Below are positions 17,325-28,661 of a DNA stretch of 64,000 bases, in pieces. Every line of letters begins with the position of its first letter. Positions within the stretch are counted from its first letter, which is position 1. Source of the DNA: Terriglobia bacterium (GTDB lineage Bacteria > Acidobacteriota > Terriglobia > Bryobacterales > Bryobacteraceae); NCBI GenBank assembly GCA_020073305.1, contig JAIQFK010000001.1, forward strand, positions 353,398 through 417,397, read 5' to 3'. Under the pieces are notes generated by a model. It worked only from the letters and a program-made list of their open reading frames with translations, searched no databases and had not been told where the DNA came from. Position numbers and translations under genes: made by a program.

Positions 17325-19343
17325 ATGAGACGCACTTCATACCTACTCCTGTTGGCGGTCGTTCTAACCGGAACGATCACGATGGCGCGTGCCCAGGTTC
17401 CACCCGCCCAGGATCCGGATAATTCGGAACACGGCGTCGCGCGCATGAGCATCATCGGCGGAGACGTTACGGTTCAGCGAGGCGATTCGGGTGAGCAGAC
17501 GGCCGCCGTGGTAAACGCCCCCCTGATGGCCGGCGACGTCATCTCCACCGGGCCAGGCGCGCGCGCCGAGATTCAGTTCGATTCCGCCAACATGGCGCGG
17601 CTCGCATCGGATTCCGAAGTCCGGATGAGCGAGCTGACCAGTAAACGAGATCAGTTGCAGGTAGCGCGCGGCACCGTGGTTTTCAGTGTGATTCGCGCAG
17701 CGCAAACACAAGTGGAAATCAGCACTCCATCCGTTTCCGTGCGGCCCGTCCAACCGGGAGCGTACCGCATCACGGTGTTCGAGGATGGCCGAACCGAAAT
17801 TACGCCTCGTGCGGGAGAGGCGGAAGTCTATGGTCCGCGTGGAGTCGAGACGCTGCGCGCCGGAAACACCATGGTGGTGCGGGGCAACCCGTCCGACCCG
17901 GAGTTTCAGGTTGTCGGCGCTGTGGCGCAAGACGATTTTGATCGCTGGAATGCGGAGCGCGATCAGAGTCTCATGCGTTCCCCGAGCTATCAACACGTAA
18001 GTCCTGAGATCGAAGGGGCGGGCGACCTCGATGCGCACGGCCGATGGGTGACCTCACCTGAATATGGCGAAGTCTGGGCGCCGACGGTCGGCCCGGACTG
18101 GGCGCCTTATCGCTACGGCCGCTGGGTTTGGGAAGACTGGTATGGCTGGACTTGGGTGAGCTACGACACCTGGGGCTGGGCGCCGTTCCACTACGGCCGC
18201 TGGTTCTGGGGCGCCGGGTACGGCTGGTGCTGGTATCCAGGGCCCAGGTACGTCCGGCCCTTCTGGAGCCCGGCGCTTGTTGGATTTTTCGGCTTCGGCG
18301 GATTCCACGTCGGCGTCGGTTTCGGCGGGCCTGGCTTCGGATGGGTGCCGCTTGCTCCTTTTGAAGCCTTCCATCCGTGGTGGGGGCGAGGCTATTACGG
18401 CGGTTTTCGCAATCATAATGTGCTGGTTAACAACATAAATGTTGTGAACAACGTGAATATTGTGAACACCTATCGCAATGCGCGCGTTGGAAATGGAGTG
18501 ACAGCCGTCAACGCGAACGATTTCGCGCGTGGGCATTTCACGACACCAATCCGCGTCAGCCCGGATCAGCTCCGGCAGGCCAGCCTGGTGAAGGGTGCCG
18601 TGCCCGTTGCGCCAACATCTTCGAGCCTGCGGTTTTCGGACCGGCCGGTGACTTCACCGGTGCGCAGTGCTGCATTAAACAATAGCCGCTTCTTCAGCCA
18701 TAACCAGCCGGCCGCTGTGAACCGCGTGCCGTTCGCGCAGCAGCAACAGAGTCTGGCGCAAATCAACCGGCAGGGAAGTGCGGTGACCGGAAATGCCGGC
18801 CGAGGCGTGCCGAACGTGACGCAAAATACGACGCATGTTCCTGTGACGCCCAGCGCTCCGGCGGCGTCGAACTCTGGCGGCGCCTGGCGACGCTTTGGGA
18901 ATTCACCGCAAACAGGAAGTCCCGCCGCCCAGCCGCGCGTGAACAGCGAGGCTGCCGGTGGCGGATGGGGCCGTTTCGGAAGTCCGAACGCCGGCGGCGG
19001 TTGGCGTACTACAGGCGACCGCCCGGCCACGGCAACTCCATCCACGCAGCGCTACCAGAGCGTGCCGTCGGACGGCTGGCGACGCTTCCAGCCGGCCACG
19101 CAACCCTCGACGCCGCGTTACGCGAGCCCCGGATCCGGCAGCAACAGGTCTCTCCAGATCGCGCCTCCGATTGTGCGCGAACGTTCAACGCCTTCGTACA
19201 GTCGCGGCGGGTCTTCTGGCGGCGCCCGTAGTGCGCCAACCCATCAGTCAGCGCCCAGCGGCGGCGGTGGCTCGCGCGGTAGCGGCGGTGGTGGTGCCGG
19301 CGGCCACTCCAGCGGCGGTGGCGGACACAGCTCACATCGCTAG
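17325..19343 (+). CDS. Secreted FecR-domain and Trp/Tyr-rich (DUF6600-like) protein
   Basis: This 672-residue protein has a signal peptide (MRRTSYLLLLAVVLTGTITM), then a FecR-like beta domain (about 40-190; VARMSIIGGDVTVQRGDSG, LMAGDVISTGPGARAEIQFD). The middle is aromatic-rich with repeated motifs (YGRWVWEDWYGWTWVSYDTW, then GWAPFHYGRWFW) typical of DUF6600, and an Asn-rich block (NNINVVNNVNIVN). The C-terminus is low complexity, ending in Gly/Ser/His runs ([18 protein letters not shown]). It is likely exported and surface-associated; the role is unknown. It lies 135 bp downstream of the FHA regulator with a candidate sigma54 promoter between. GGGGA gives the ribosome binding site. Confidence 0.9.
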   Translation: MRRTSYLLLLAVVLTGTITMARAQVPPAQDPDNSEHGVARMSIIGGDVTVQRGDSGEQTAAVVNAPLMAGDVISTGPGARAEIQFDSANMARLASDSEVRMSELTSKRDQLQVARGTVVFSVIRAAQTQVEISTPSVSVRPVQPGAYRITVFEDGRTEITPRAGEAEVYGPRGVETLRAGNTMVVRGNPSDPEFQVVGAVAQDDFDRWNAERDQSLMRSPSYQHVSPEIEGAGDLDAHGRWVTSPEYGEVWAPTVGPDWAPYRYGRWVWEDWYGWTWVSYDTWGWAPFHYGRWFWGAGYGWCWYPGPRYVRPFWSPALVGFFGFGGFHVGVGFGGPGFGWVPLAPFEAFHPWWGRGYYGGFRNHNVLVNNINVVNNVNIVNTYRNARVGNGVTAVNANDFARGHFTTPIRVSPDQLRQASLVKGAVPVAPTSSSLRFSDRPVTSPVRSAALNNSRFFSHNQPAAVNRVPFAQQQQSLAQINRQGSAVTGNAGRGVPNVTQNTTHVPVTPSAPAASNSGGAWRRFGNSPQTGSPAAQPRVNSEAAGGGWGRFGSPNAGGGWRTTGDRPATATPSTQRYQSVPSDGWRRFQPATQPSTPRYASPGSGSNRSLQIAPPIVRERSTPSYSRGGSSGGARSAPTHQSAPSGGGGSRGSGGGGAGGHSSGGGGHSSHR

Positions 19344-19363
19344 TCTCAAGAGTTTCTTCCCTT

Positions 19364-19404
19364 GGGGCCCGCGGACCTACGAAGGTCTGCGGCCCCATTT
19401 TTTT
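19364..19404 (+). terminator. Rho-independent terminator after the FecR/DUF6600 gene
   Basis: GGGGCC and GACCT pair with AGGTC and GGCCCC around a 4-nt ACGA loop, interrupted by one bulge and one G-T pair, in the arms 19364-19378 and 19383-19396. A T7 run follows at 19398-19404. It ends the FHA/FecR plus-strand unit. Confidence 0.88.
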
Positions 19405-19482
19405 GGGGGGATCGCGAGCCCAAGCACGGCAGGCGGATAGAAGTTTACATAATCTTCGTTATCGGAAGCCGCCGAAACATCC

Positions 19483-20847
19483 CTACCTGAACCTCACCGA
19501 CCCGACCACCTCGTTGAACACGCTCTCCACGTTCTTGAACTCCGCCGAGGGTGCGATGAAGACCAGGTAGAACAGGCCTTGAGGCCGGACGACGGTCAGC
19601 AGCGCGTCGGTTTCTTCGCCGGCGGTCAGCGGCGAGCTGCTCGACAGCATCGTCGTCAGGCCCGGGTTGCCGTCGACCTTCACTTTGCGGCTGCTGTGCG
19701 CGATCTTCATGCTGGGGTTCGAAGCGTGCAGATGCTGGATCAGGTCGTCGGTGGCCTGCGAGAGGCTCTGGCCCTGGCTCTCGGGTGGAAAGTAACTGGC
19801 GATCACCCCGTAGCCCACCTGGGCACTGCCGCCGCCCGAACGTTGCACGATGCCCTCGCGCGGCGCAATGGTGATGGAATCCGAGTTCTGATCGCCGAAT
19901 ACCTGCCAGTTGGAAGGATACGAAAGCGAGAAGCTGCGGCCTTGAAAGGGTTGCAAGCTGCCTGACGGGCACGGGTCCGCCGGGTTGGCGACGGCGGCGA
20001 CGCCGGTCTTATTTGCTGGCACCGGTTTGGGCAGCTTGGCTACTTCGGTTTTGGCGCGCTCGAATTCGCCTGTCTGGAAAGCGTATTGCCGCTTCGGCAG
20101 TGTGCCAACTTCCTCCTGGATGGCCTGCTCGCGGTTTCCCGGATTGGGGTGGTCGGAAAGAAATTGCAGCGGGCGCGAGCCGCCTTGCCCTTCCAGCTTC
20201 TGGAAAAAGTGAGCGAGTTCGATTGGATTGTAGCCGGCCTCCGCCATCAGGTGCGTACCCAGAGCGTCGGCCTGGCTCTCGTCGTCTCGCGAGTACTTCA
20301 GCAGGAGCGAATTTGCGCCAACTCCGATCCCGAGCTTGGTCAGTTCGCCCAGCAAGGAACTATCGCCAACCACGGCCCCAGCCAGCATCGCCGGGATTTG
20401 CAGCAGGTTCGCCTTGGACGCCTGCTTGGTTCCGTGGCGCAGGATGACATGTGACATCTCGTGGCCCATCACTCCCGCGATCTGCGCTTCATTCTCGGCG
20501 TTTGCGATGGTTCCCGAGTTCACGAACATGGGTCCACCGGGAAGCGCAAAGGCGTTAATATTTGGGTCGAGGATCACCGTAAAATTGAAGGGCCAATCCC
20601 CTGCCTCGGGCTGCGCCGTCAGCCGCTTGCCGATACGCTGGATGTACTCCTGCAGAAACTGGTTCTGGACGACCGTGACCTGCTTGCGCACCTCCGTCGC
20701 GGCTTCCTGGCCCAGTTGGACGTCCTGTTGTTTCGAAAAGAAATTCAATCCGGAAGGTCTTAGCGGTTCGCCTGGCTTCCGCCACGCACTCAAGATCAGC
20801 GTGCCCGCGACAGCGAGGCAGAAACACAAAAATCTCTTCTGACGCAT
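19483..20847 (-). CDS. M48-family zinc metalloprotease with C-terminal beta domain
   Basis: This 454-residue protein carries the gluzincin motif HEMSHVILRH with the third ligand in DDESQADALG, so it is a zinc-dependent membrane or periplasmic protease of the M48 (HtpX/BepA) class. An N-terminal hydrophobic segment (CLAVAGTLILSAW) should anchor or export it. Residues after about 280 form a separate domain (FSLSYPSNWQVFGDQNSDSI...) resembling PsbP/DUF1795-type beta domains, a fusion typical for acidobacterial proteases. The ATG at 20847 is preferred because AGGAG lies 9 nt upstream. Family members remove misfolded outer-membrane proteins, so an envelope quality-control role is likely. Confidence 0.9.
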   Translation of the reverse strand: MRQKRFLCFCLAVAGTLILSAWRKPGEPLRPSGLNFFSKQQDVQLGQEAATEVRKQVTVVQNQFLQEYIQRIGKRLTAQPEAGDWPFNFTVILDPNINAFALPGGPMFVNSGTIANAENEAQIAGVMGHEMSHVILRHGTKQASKANLLQIPAMLAGAVVGDSSLLGELTKLGIGVGANSLLLKYSRDDESQADALGTHLMAEAGYNPIELAHFFQKLEGQGGSRPLQFLSDHPNPGNREQAIQEEVGTLPKRQYAFQTGEFERAKTEVAKLPKPVPANKTGVAAVANPADPCPSGSLQPFQGRSFSLSYPSNWQVFGDQNSDSITIAPREGIVQRSGGGSAQVGYGVIASYFPPESQGQSLSQATDDLIQHLHASNPSMKIAHSSRKVKVDGNPGLTTMLSSSSPLTAGEETDALLTVVRPQGLFYLVFIAPSAEFKNVESVFNEVVGSVRFR

Positions 20848-20922
20848 GGTGACCAACTCCTCAGGCTGTGGGGCTTACGGTAATGAACAGCCCCGCAGCA
20901 CCCAGTTAGAATTATCCCGTTT

Positions 20923-20928
20923 TATAAT
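20923..20928 (+). promoter_or_regulatory. Candidate -10 element of ilvE (leaderless)
   Basis: A perfect TATAAT ends 6 nt before the ATG of ilvE. A start about 7 nt after the hexamer falls on the A of the ATG, so transcription would begin at the start codon. No good -35 hexamer is visible and no Shine-Dalgarno precedes the ATG. Confidence 0.4.
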
Positions 20929-20934
20929 TGTTGA

Positions 20935-21888
20935 ATGTTAACCCCCACAGAAAAGATCTGGCACAACGGCCGCTTCATCGCCTGGGACGACGCCCGCATT
21001 CACGTCCTTTCGCACGTCGTCAGCTATGGCAGCTCGGTTTTTGAGGGCATTCGCTGCTATGCGACGCCTTCCGGCCCCGCCGTCTTTCGCCTGCGGGAGC
21101 ACGTCCGGCGCATGCTGGATTCGGCCAAGATCTACCGTATGGAAAACGTCGGCTACACGGCGGCCGAGCTGGAAGAAGCCATGCGCGAGCTGGTTCGCGT
21201 GAACAAGCTGCGCTCCTGTTACATTCGCCCGATCCTGCTGCGGGCGTACGGTGAGATGGGCGTCAACCCGCTGAAGAATCCCCTGGACGTCTACATTGCC
21301 TGCTGGGAGTGGGGTAAGTATCTGGGGGAGGAGGCGCTGGCGGAGGGAGTCGACGTGTGCGTTTCAAGCTGGAACCGCATCGCGCCCAATACCCTGCCCG
21401 CGCTGGCAAAAGCCGGCGCCAATTACATGAACTCGCAGTTGATCAAAATGGAGGCGCTGATCAACGGCTACTCGGAAGGCATCGCTTTGGATGCCTCCGG
21501 TTACGTCAGCGAAGGATCGGGCGAAAACATTTTTGTGGTGCGCGATGGCAAGATCCTGACGCCGCCGCTGGGCGCGTCCGTCCTGCCCGGCATCACGCGT
21601 GATTCGGTGTTGCGGCTGGCGCAGGATCTCGAGATCCCAGTGATCGAGACCCTGGTCCCGCGCGAGATGCTCTACATCGCCGACGAAGTCTTCTTCTCGG
21701 GAACAGCCGCTGAAATTACTCCCATTCGTTCCGTCGATCGCATCCAGATCGGCAAAGGAAGGCGCGGGCCGGTGGCCGAGCGGCTGCAAAAGGAATTTTT
21801 CGCGATCGTGAACGGAACCAAGCCGGACCGGTACGGATGGCTTTCGGCGGTGGGAGAGCCGGAGCCCAGTCTCGCGGGCAAGAAATAA
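20935..21888 (+). CDS. ilvE: Branched-chain amino acid aminotransferase
   Basis: This 317-residue PLP enzyme transfers the amino group between glutamate and the branched 2-oxo acids of Leu, Ile and Val. The class IV pattern is clear: N-terminal [20 protein letters not shown], the [11 protein letters not shown] loop, the lysine region [13 protein letters not shown] (PLP Schiff base), [18 protein letters not shown] and [16 protein letters not shown]. The length is normal. It stands alone; no other ilv gene is in the window. The ATG directly follows a TATAAT, so the message is likely leaderless. D-amino acid aminotransferases share the fold, but the EGIRCY motif and length favour IlvE. Confidence 0.9.
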   Translation: MLTPTEKIWHNGRFIAWDDARIHVLSHVVSYGSSVFEGIRCYATPSGPAVFRLREHVRRMLDSAKIYRMENVGYTAAELEEAMRELVRVNKLRSCYIRPILLRAYGEMGVNPLKNPLDVYIACWEWGKYLGEEALAEGVDVCVSSWNRIAPNTLPALAKAGANYMNSQLIKMEALINGYSEGIALDASGYVSEGSGENIFVVRDGKILTPPLGASVLPGITRDSVLRLAQDLEIPVIETLVPREMLYIADEVFFSGTAAEITPIRSVDRIQIGKGRRGPVAERLQKEFFAIVNGTKPDRYGWLSAVGEPEPSLAGKK

Positions 21889-21891
21889 AAA

Positions 21892-21949
21892 AACAGCGCA
21901 ACCAGAGCCGGCCACCTCCCCCGAGATCTACCGCTCCGATTGCGCTGTT
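21892..21949. terminator. Candidate terminator hairpin after ilvE
   Basis: AACAGCGCAA at 21892-21901 pairs with TTGCGCTGTT at 21940-21949, a perfect 10-bp stem with a 38-nt loop. A short T-rich GTTTATT follows. On the minus strand a longer T-run (TTTTTTTATTT) would follow, so it could terminate either way. The long loop lowers confidence. Confidence 0.45.
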
Positions 21950-22099
21950 GTTTATTGAACTCCTCTTTTTTAGCGTGTCGCGGCCTGCGGCGCTAGAAAA
22001 ACTTCAGGGCTCGGTGGGCTTTTCAACAGATTTCTCCATTAAAAATATGTTACAGTTGCCGCCATTCGGATGTGGCAAAGCTGTGCATAAAGCAAACAC

Positions 22100-23242
22100 A
22101 TGACAATTTGTTCAGGTATCGATGCAAGTACCGGTTTGGGAATTGAAATCGGGTTCGAGCAAACGATTTCTTCGGTGCGCGTGGCGGCTGAACGGCCCTC
22201 CCGGTGGATTGCTCCCGGCTGGGTGGACATTCAGGTGAATGGCTTCGCGGGTGTGGATTACAACTCGCCCGTGGCGCCCCCTGATGAAATTGCGCGATCG
22301 GTCCAGGCGCTGTATGCGACGGGTATCACGCGCTTTTATCCCACCGTGATTACGGGAGCGCCGGAAGACATGGCGGCTTCGCTCCGCAATCTGGCTCGAG
22401 CCAAGGAGACGCTCGAGGAAGGCGCCGCCATGGACGGATTTCACGTGGAAGGGCCGCACATTTCGCCGGATGACGGCCCGCGCGGCGCGCATCCCAAGCG
22501 CTGGGTGAGGCCGCCGGACATCGACGAGTTGCACCGCTGGCAGGACGCCACCGGAGGCCGCATCCGGCTGGTTACGATCGCGCCCGAATGGCCGCAAGCG
22601 CCTCGCTACATCGAGGCCGCGGTGGCCGAGAACGTAGTGGTGAGCATCGGGCACACCGCCGCGGAAGCCCCTCATATTGCGGAGGCCGTGAACGCCGGGG
22701 CCACCATGTCCACGCACATCGGCAACGGCGCACATAGTATGCTGCGGCGTCATCCGAACTACATCTGGGAACAGCTCGCCGAAGACAGGCTGCGGGCCAG
22801 TTTCATCGTGGATGGGATTCATCTGCCGAAATCCTTTTTGAAGGTCGGGCTGCGAGCTAAAGGCGTGGACCGCGCGGTGCTCGTCACCGACGCCACTTCT
22901 CCCGCGGGCTGCGCGCCGGGGCGATATCGCCTGGGAGAGCAGGATGTGGATCTGACGCCGGACAATCGCGTGGTGCTGGCCGGCCAGGACCGGCTGGCCG
23001 GTTCGGCGCTGCGCATGGACCGCGGCGTTGAAAACCTGATGCGCCTGGGGGATCTGAGCCTGGCGGATGCAGTTCGCCTGGCTACCGTTAACGCCGCGCG
23101 CGCCGGTCAGGTTCCGGGGCGAGAGGCTGGCCTGGCTATCGGCCAGCGCGCCGACTTCGTGCTTTTCGATTTTGATCCGGACACCAAGAGAATCGAGGTG
23201 AACGCTACCTACGTGGGCGGGCGCAAAGTCTGGAGTCTATAA
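22100..23242 (+). CDS. nagA: N-acetylglucosamine-6-phosphate deacetylase-like amidohydrolase
   Basis: This 380-residue amidohydrolase matches NagA, which deacetylates GlcNAc-6-phosphate during amino-sugar use and cell-wall recycling. Visible NagA motifs are PGWVDIQVNGFAG, GFHVEGPHI (metal-binding Glu), IGHTAAE and STHIGNG (metal His), DGIHLPKSFLK, LVTDATSPAG (catalytic Asp) and LAGSALRMDRGVENLM. The N-terminal strand is short and unusual (TICSGIDASTGLGIEIGFEQ), so related N-acetyl amino-sugar deacetylases are possible. The GH20 hexosaminidase at 48626 could supply substrate. No Shine-Dalgarno precedes the ATG. Confidence 0.82.
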   Translation: MTICSGIDASTGLGIEIGFEQTISSVRVAAERPSRWIAPGWVDIQVNGFAGVDYNSPVAPPDEIARSVQALYATGITRFYPTVITGAPEDMAASLRNLARAKETLEEGAAMDGFHVEGPHISPDDGPRGAHPKRWVRPPDIDELHRWQDATGGRIRLVTIAPEWPQAPRYIEAAVAENVVVSIGHTAAEAPHIAEAVNAGATMSTHIGNGAHSMLRRHPNYIWEQLAEDRLRASFIVDGIHLPKSFLKVGLRAKGVDRAVLVTDATSPAGCAPGRYRLGEQDVDLTPDNRVVLAGQDRLAGSALRMDRGVENLMRLGDLSLADAVRLATVNAARAGQVPGREAGLAIGQRADFVLFDFDPDTKRIEVNATYVGGRKVWSL

Positions 23243-23243
23243 T
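23238..23243 (+). promoter_or_regulatory. Candidate -10 of the small zinc-ribbon gene
   Basis: A perfect TATAAT overlaps the stop codon of the nagA-like gene and ends 13 nt before the ATG at 23257. No -35 hexamer at the right spacing is obvious. The small gene may also be read through from nagA. Confidence 0.35.
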
Positions 23244-23256
23244 TGACTTTGTTCTC

Positions 23257-23424
23257 ATGAGTGAACCCGAGCCTGGACCGGTTGAACCCGAAGCGTCGCC
23301 CGAGCCGGCACGCGAAGAGCCCATGCTCTATTGCCCGGTTTGTTCGAGCCGCCTCACCAGCCGGAAGTGCAAATTGATCTGTGAGACGTGCGGCTACTAC
23401 ATGAGTTGCGCGGATTATTACTGA
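23257..23424 (+). CDS. 55-residue zinc-ribbon protein
   Basis: This small frame encodes 55 residues: an acidic Pro/Glu-rich N-terminus (MSEPEPGPVEPEASPEPARE) and a compact Cys domain with C-P-V-C, then C-K-L-I-C-E-T-C, then a final S-C-A-D. Two CxxC-type knuckles are the signature of a zinc ribbon. It is 14 bp downstream of the nagA-like gene on the same strand. Its function is unknown; small zinc ribbons often bind RNA polymerase or nucleic acid. The even codon use and the dense Cys pattern support real coding. Confidence 0.8.
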   Translation: MSEPEPGPVEPEASPEPAREEPMLYCPVCSSRLTSRKCKLICETCGYYMSCADYY

Positions 23425-23427
23425 AGA

Positions 23428-23445
23428 GGCCGGACGTGTCCGGCC
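23428..23445. repeat. Palindrome, copy 1 of an intergenic repeat family
   Basis: GGCCGGAC and GTCCGGCC form an 8-bp stem with a 2-nt GT loop, 3 bp after the small zinc-ribbon gene. Read on the minus strand it is preceded by GTAGG, as are the two related palindromes at 41687-41707 (GTAGG) and 58571-58590 (GTAGT). Confidence 0.6.
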
Positions 23446-23488
23446 CCTACGACAGCGGGTGCACCCGACCCGGTTCAATGGTGAAGCG

Positions 23489-23973
23489 ATGAGCAACTTA
23501 CCCGAGACATTGGAAAGATTTCGCCGCGGCCCCGAGCTGCTGGCGGTCGTTCTCACCGGCGTATACGGCGAGGAGACCGACTTCACGCCCGCCCCGGGAA
23601 AGTGGAGCATCCGCCAGATTGTGGCGCATCTCGCGGACGGCGAACTGGTGGGCGCCCACCGGTTCCGGCAGGTGATCGCCGAAGACAATCCCACGCTGAT
23701 CGCGTTTGACCAGGATGCCTGGGTGGCCAACCTGGACTATGCGCGGCGGCAGCCGAAGCAGTCGCTCGAGAGTTTCCGCCGCGTGCGCGCGGAGAACTAC
23801 GAGTTGCTCAAGGCGCTTCCCGAAACGGCATTCGAACGCAAGGGCATGCATTCCGAACGAGGCGCCTTGACGCTCCTTCAAATGCTTGAATATTTCGCCG
23901 ATCATGCGGAGAGCCACGCACGGCAAATGCAGGCGATCCGTGAAGAGTACAAAAAGCTCAAGGGGAAGAAAGG

Positions 23974-23977
<4 letters not shown>
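23489..23977 (+). CDS. DinB-like four-helix protein
   Basis: This 162-residue protein shows the DinB/YfiT-type four-helix pattern. Metal-ligand-like His residues sit in QIVAHLADGEL and DHAESHARQMQ, and the P-x-x-G-x-W start (FTPAPGKWSIRQIV) is characteristic. DinB-like proteins bind a divalent metal; most roles are uncharacterised and some act in thiol-dependent metabolism or stress. The ATG at 23489 is chosen over the GTG ten codons upstream because GGTGAAG lies just before it. Its stop overlaps the start of the M28 peptidase gene (ATGA), so they are coupled. Confidence 0.85.
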
Positions 23978-26848
<2,871 letters not shown>

Positions 26849-26887
26849 TCATGCGCGACTCGTCGCGTGTGTACAACGCGAGGTCAA

Positions 26888-27031
26888 TTACTCTTCTTCC
26901 TCTTTTTCGACGGTGACGGCCTCGAGATCCTCGGCTTCGAAGATTTGACGGCAATCCAGACATTCCACATAATCCACCCCGTCGCGCCTCGCGATGATCT
27001 CGGTGCGCTTGTGTTGGCAAGCGGGCTGCAT
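26888..27031 (-). CDS. 47-residue zinc-binding protein
   Basis: This tiny protein (MQPACQHKRTEIIARRDGVD) has a C-x-H pair at the start (ACQH), a C-L-D-C pair in the middle (VECLDCRQIFEAED) and a very acidic tail ending EKEEEE. The CxH and CxxC pair would bind one zinc. I recall similar short acidic zinc proteins as common in this phylum, but no function is known to me. A strong promoter lies just upstream at 27049-27076. It has no Shine-Dalgarno; the leader would be about 11 nt. Confidence 0.75.
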   Translation of the reverse strand: MQPACQHKRTEIIARRDGVDYVECLDCRQIFEAEDLEAVTVEKEEEE

Positions 27032-27048
27032 ATAAGCGATATGGGTTT

Positions 27049-27076
27049 ATTCTAATGATGGCAATGCCCTTGTCAA
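27049..27076 (-). promoter_or_regulatory. Near-consensus sigma70 promoter of the 47-residue gene
   Basis: On the minus strand a perfect TTGACA at 27076-27071 and TAGAAT at 27054-27049 are separated by 16 bp. The predicted start near 27042 leaves a leader of about 11 nt before the ATG at 27031. This is the clearest housekeeping promoter in the window. Confidence 0.75.
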
Positions 27077-27177
27077 GGGGGGTTCACCACAGTTTAGGTA
27101 CCATGCGCGGGCAAAGATGCCCAGGAGCGTCCGCCTGCCGGAATACGCTAAACTGAAGATATCCAAGGCAGGAACGT

Positions 27178-28650
27178 TTGAGTCGATCCCTATTTCCAGC
27201 CCTCCTGATGGTGGCGCTGGTCATCCCCTGTGGCGCGGGCGAGCGCGGCCAGCTCGATTTCAGCCCCTCCTTGTTCGCGGTGATGGTGGCTATTAACGCA
27301 GCCGGGTATGACGCCGAACTCGCGTCTCCGAACAACGATCCGCTGCGCGCGCAGCTCCGCAAGGCTGTGGAAAGCTCGCCCGCTCCGGTTATCGCGGACC
27401 TGAAGATTTTCTTTGCCGACCACCGCCAGAAGGACGAGACCGCCGAGCTGAGCCAATACATTTCGTACGCGCTCTCCGTAACCGGTCCGCCCGATTTCGC
27501 CTTCAAGTACCGCGACGTGGATCTGCCGCCCGACGTGCGGGCACTGGAGGGGCTGGGACCGCTTTTGGCGCGCTTTTCCCGTGAAGCCCATCTCGACGAT
27601 TTGTGGAAGAACGCCCAGCCGGCATTCGACCAGGCGCTCGAGCGCTATCACCAACCGGTCTCCCGCGCGATTCTGGAAGCCAATGCGTATCTGCGCAATC
27701 CCACAGCCGGGTACCTGGGCCGCAGTTTTCAGATTTATCTTGACCTGCTGGGCGCGCCGAACCAGGTACAGACCCGGAGCTACGCGAACGAGTATTTCGT
27801 GGTGGTGACTCCGTCGGCCGATCCGCGCATCGCCGACATCCGCCACGCGTATCTGCACTACCTGCTCGATCCGCAGGCCACGAAGTACGGCATAGAAATC
27901 CTAAAGAAGAAATCCCTGGAAGATTATGCGCAGGGCGCGCCGGCGCTCGACCTGGTGTTCAAATCCGATTTCTTGCTGCTCACCACCGAATCGCTGATCA
28001 AAGCCGTCGAAGCCCGGCTGCCCGGAAAAGCAGAGAGCGTGGATGACGCGTTGCGCGAAGGGTATATCCTGACGCCATTCTTCGCCGAGCAGCTCACGAT
28101 TTACGAAAAGCAGCCGGAAGCCATGCGGCTGTTTTTCCCGGAGATGATCAAACGCATCGATCCGGCCAAGGAAGACACGCGCCTGGCGAACGTCAAGTTC
28201 GCCCATGCCCCTCATGTTCGAGCCGCGAAAGTCGAGCGCCCCACGCCCGCACCGCCGAGCCCGACGGATCAGGCGCTGGACGAGGCCGACCACCTTTACA
28301 GCAACAAGGACTACGAGCACTCGAAACAAACCTATCTTCGCGTGCTCGAGCAGAGCAGCGAAAAGTCCGCACATGCGCGGGCGTATTACGGCCTCGCCCG
28401 CATTGCCGTTCTGCAAAATGATCCGGAACTGGGTGAACGGCTTTTTCAGAAGGTGCTCGATTCCGGCCCCGACCCGTGGGTGAAGGCATGGACGCACGTC
28501 TATCTGGGCCGGCTTTCGGATATTGCGGGCAATCGCGACGAGGCCGCAAAGCACTATCAAACCGCTCTGGCGGTGGACGGGGCTTCGGCGGCAGCGCGCC
28601 ATGCCGCGGAACAGGGTATTCAAGAGTCGTTTAAGAAGCAACAAAACTGA
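27178..28650 (+). CDS. Secreted TPR-domain protein
   Basis: This 490-residue protein begins at a TTG with a signal peptide (MSRSLFPALLMVALVIPCGA). Residues 25-330 are not recognised but end in a helical region. A Pro-rich linker (ERPTPAPPSPTDQ) leads into three C-terminal TPR repeats (about 370-480; YSNKDYEHSKQTYLRVLEQ, ARAYYGLARIAVLQNDPELG, VYLGRLSDIAGNRDEAAKHY), a protein-binding module. It is 11 bp upstream of another secreted TPR protein and then rnc, so the three may form one operon. Function is unknown; an envelope assembly role is inference only. Confidence 0.8.
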   Translation: MSRSLFPALLMVALVIPCGAGERGQLDFSPSLFAVMVAINAAGYDAELASPNNDPLRAQLRKAVESSPAPVIADLKIFFADHRQKDETAELSQYISYALSVTGPPDFAFKYRDVDLPPDVRALEGLGPLLARFSREAHLDDLWKNAQPAFDQALERYHQPVSRAILEANAYLRNPTAGYLGRSFQIYLDLLGAPNQVQTRSYANEYFVVVTPSADPRIADIRHAYLHYLLDPQATKYGIEILKKKSLEDYAQGAPALDLVFKSDFLLLTTESLIKAVEARLPGKAESVDDALREGYILTPFFAEQLTIYEKQPEAMRLFFPEMIKRIDPAKEDTRLANVKFAHAPHVRAAKVERPTPAPPSPTDQALDEADHLYSNKDYEHSKQTYLRVLEQSSEKSAHARAYYGLARIAVLQNDPELGERLFQKVLDSGPDPWVKAWTHVYLGRLSDIAGNRDEAAKHYQTALAVDGASAAARHAAEQGIQESFKKQQN

Positions 28651-28661
28651 AGGAGTCTTTC

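Noticed and set aside
22056..22078. TTGCC-N13-GGCAA inverted repeat upstream of nagA
   Set aside because: The 5-bp arms are too short to support an operator or hairpin claim.
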